The position numbers were made by a program, and so were the translations under genes. Below, in pieces: positions 63,110 through 64,000 of a DNA stretch of 64,000 bases; position 1 is the stretch's first letter; every line of letters begins with the position of its first letter. Source of the DNA: Microvirga rosea (GTDB lineage: Bacteria > Pseudomonadota > Alphaproteobacteria > Rhizobiales > Beijerinckiaceae); contig NZ_JAJDOP010000002.1 of NCBI RefSeq assembly GCF_020595095.1, positions 310,001 through 374,000 of the forward strand, written 5' to 3'. The notes beneath the pieces were generated by a model. That model saw only the letters and a program-made list of their open reading frames with translations, did not search any database and had not been told where the DNA came from.

Positions 63110-64000
63110 TCAGGCCGCGAGATCCCGCGTGACGCGGATGCGGCCGACCTCGAGCCCGTTCCAGTTCTTCAGAACCGGCTGAGCCAGATCCTCGACGACG
63201 CCGCGCTCGTTGTCGTCGAGCTTCAGGAACCGCAGAACGAGGGCTGCCATCATGGCCTCGGCGGCACGCGCGCCGCCATCGTCCGCCTTCAGGGCGATGC
63301 CGTAGCCGAGTTCGGGAAAGGCCGCGCAGTAAACGCCTTCCGCACCGGCCTTCACAAAGGCCCGTTCTCCCAGGGCCTCCATCAGCTTCGTGTCGAAGCG
63401 GCCCGTTCCCGCGACCATGAAAGGATGGCGAGCCACGGCCTTGCGGATCCGGTCCGAGGCCGACTTGCAGCCGGGGGAGATGCCCACGCCGGCACCGAAT
63501 TTGGCAAACCCGAAGGCGAGCGCCGGCAGCGGAATCGCATAGGTCGGGATGGAGCAGCCGTCGATGCCGCTCACATCCTCCGTATGGGATGCTCCCGTAA
63601 GGTCCTCAAGGGCGCTGCGCACGGTCTGCTGGACGTGATGCTGCGCCTTGACATAGCCCTTCGGGTCGTCGCCGAGGCCGCAGGCCAGGCAGATGAACCC
63701 GGCATGCTTGCCTGAACAATTGTTATGGAGCTGGGTCGGCTGTTCCCCCGACGCGGCGAGAGCCCGCGCGGCCTCGTCCCGCATGGGCCAATGGACGCCA
63801 CATTCCAGGCATGTCTCGTTCTGCCCGGCCTTGGCGAGCATGGAGGCGGCAACCCGCGCATGGTCGGGCTCCCCGGAATGGGATGCGCAGGCGAGCGCGA
63901 TCTCCTCGTCCGTCAGCCCGTACTTGTCCGCGATACCGCTTTCCACGAGGGGAAGGGCCTGGAGAGCCTTGACGGCGGAACGCGGAAACACGCGCCGCTC
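63110..64000 (-). CDS. Asparaginase, rhizobial ReAII/AnsA type (N-terminus cut by window end)
   Basis: 297 residues of a PF06089-type L-asparaginase are visible. The frame continues past 64000, so about 40 N-terminal residues are missing. Present are RSAVK (Ser-x-x-Lys pair), HSGEPDHARVA (second Ser), NNCSGKHAGF and GIDGCSIPTYA (the Cys and Lys positions which, in the structure of the Rhizobium etli enzyme as I recall it, bind zinc), and CKSASDRIRKA. It hydrolyses asparagine to aspartate and ammonia. Convergent with meaB, 6 bp apart. Confidence 0.93.
   Translation of the reverse strand, partial: ERRVFPRSAVKALQALPLVESGIADKYGLTDEEIALACASHSGEPDHARVAASMLAKAGQNETCLECGVHWPMRDEAARALAASGEQPTQLHNNCSGKHAGFICLACGLGDDPKGYVKAQHHVQQTVRSALEDLTGASHTEDVSGIDGCSIPTYAIPLPALAFGFAKFGAGVGISPGCKSASDRIRKAVARHPFMVAGTGRFDTKLMEALGERAFVKAGAEGVYCAAFPELGYGIALKADDGGARAAEAMMAALVLRFLKLDDNERGVVEDLAQPVLKNWNGLEVGRIRVTRDLAA

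Overview
The window is high-GC DNA from an alphaproteobacterium of the order Hyphomicrobiales, most likely a Methylobacteriaceae member such as Microvirga. That placement is inferred from two HWE-type histidine kinases, a MucR/Ros regulator, an RcGTA-type gene transfer agent (GTA) head cluster, the methylmalonyl-CoA mutase/MeaB set and several DUF families typical of the group. I see no tRNA, rRNA, CRISPR array, integrase or insertion sequence.

Layout. 1-8.5 kb: a GTA head module on the minus strand (small terminase, large terminase, portal, two tiny coupled genes, prohead protease, major capsid). It is interleaved with unrelated genes: DoxX (plus strand), an unrecognised protein, a DUF1697 protein and a small lipoprotein. 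Downstream of the capsid gene, where head-tail and tail genes would be expected, lies a convergent trypsin-like protease, so the tail module must be elsewhere or lost. 8.5-24.9 kb: ordinary chromosomal genes (exo/endonuclease-family protein, HWE kinase, TRAP binding protein, AI-2E-family permease, PBP1A, DUF1214/DUF1254/GNAT operon, DUF2336, peptidoglycan-binding protein, SufE). 25-27.5 kb: a DUF6456 protein resembling the GTA activator GafA/GafY, with an unusually dense control region, two small genes and MucR. 28-50 kb: oligopeptidase, multi-PAS HWE kinase, Fe-SOD, exonuclease, polyprenol glycosyltransferase, MurJ, phytase-like esterase, BCAT, HAD, three GSTs, M20 peptidase, HerA-like ATPase and a LysR regulator. 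50-64 kb: methylmalonyl-CoA mutase subunits separated by an AmpC-type beta-lactamase and a pair of secreted paralogues, then TctC-type protein, VOC protein, HTH regulator, LysE exporter, lipoprotein hydrolase, DUF3750, MeaB and an asparaginase cut by the window edge.

Most interesting system. The GTA head cluster and the DUF6456 gene share the same regulatory signature. Perfect GTTC-N7-GTTC sites (the alphaproteobacterial LexA/SOS box), 15/15 identical to each other, overlap the start codons of a GTA small gene (2880-2894) and of the DUF6456 gene (25955-25969). A 13/15 match lies on the -10 element of a good promoter (8060-8088) that reads into the small terminase gene. That promoter is followed by a short leader with two hairpins, the second an intrinsic terminator ending 12 nt before the terminase start. 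A second intrinsic terminator sits about 30 nt before the capsid start. This looks like SOS-gated expression with antitermination. It is an inference from sequence, partly resting on remembered literature on GTA control in Rhodobacter and Caulobacter.

The propionate branch (mutase small subunit, large subunit, MeaB) is complete enough to convert methylmalonyl-CoA to succinyl-CoA. The end of the small-subunit gene carries a distinctly AT-rich patch.
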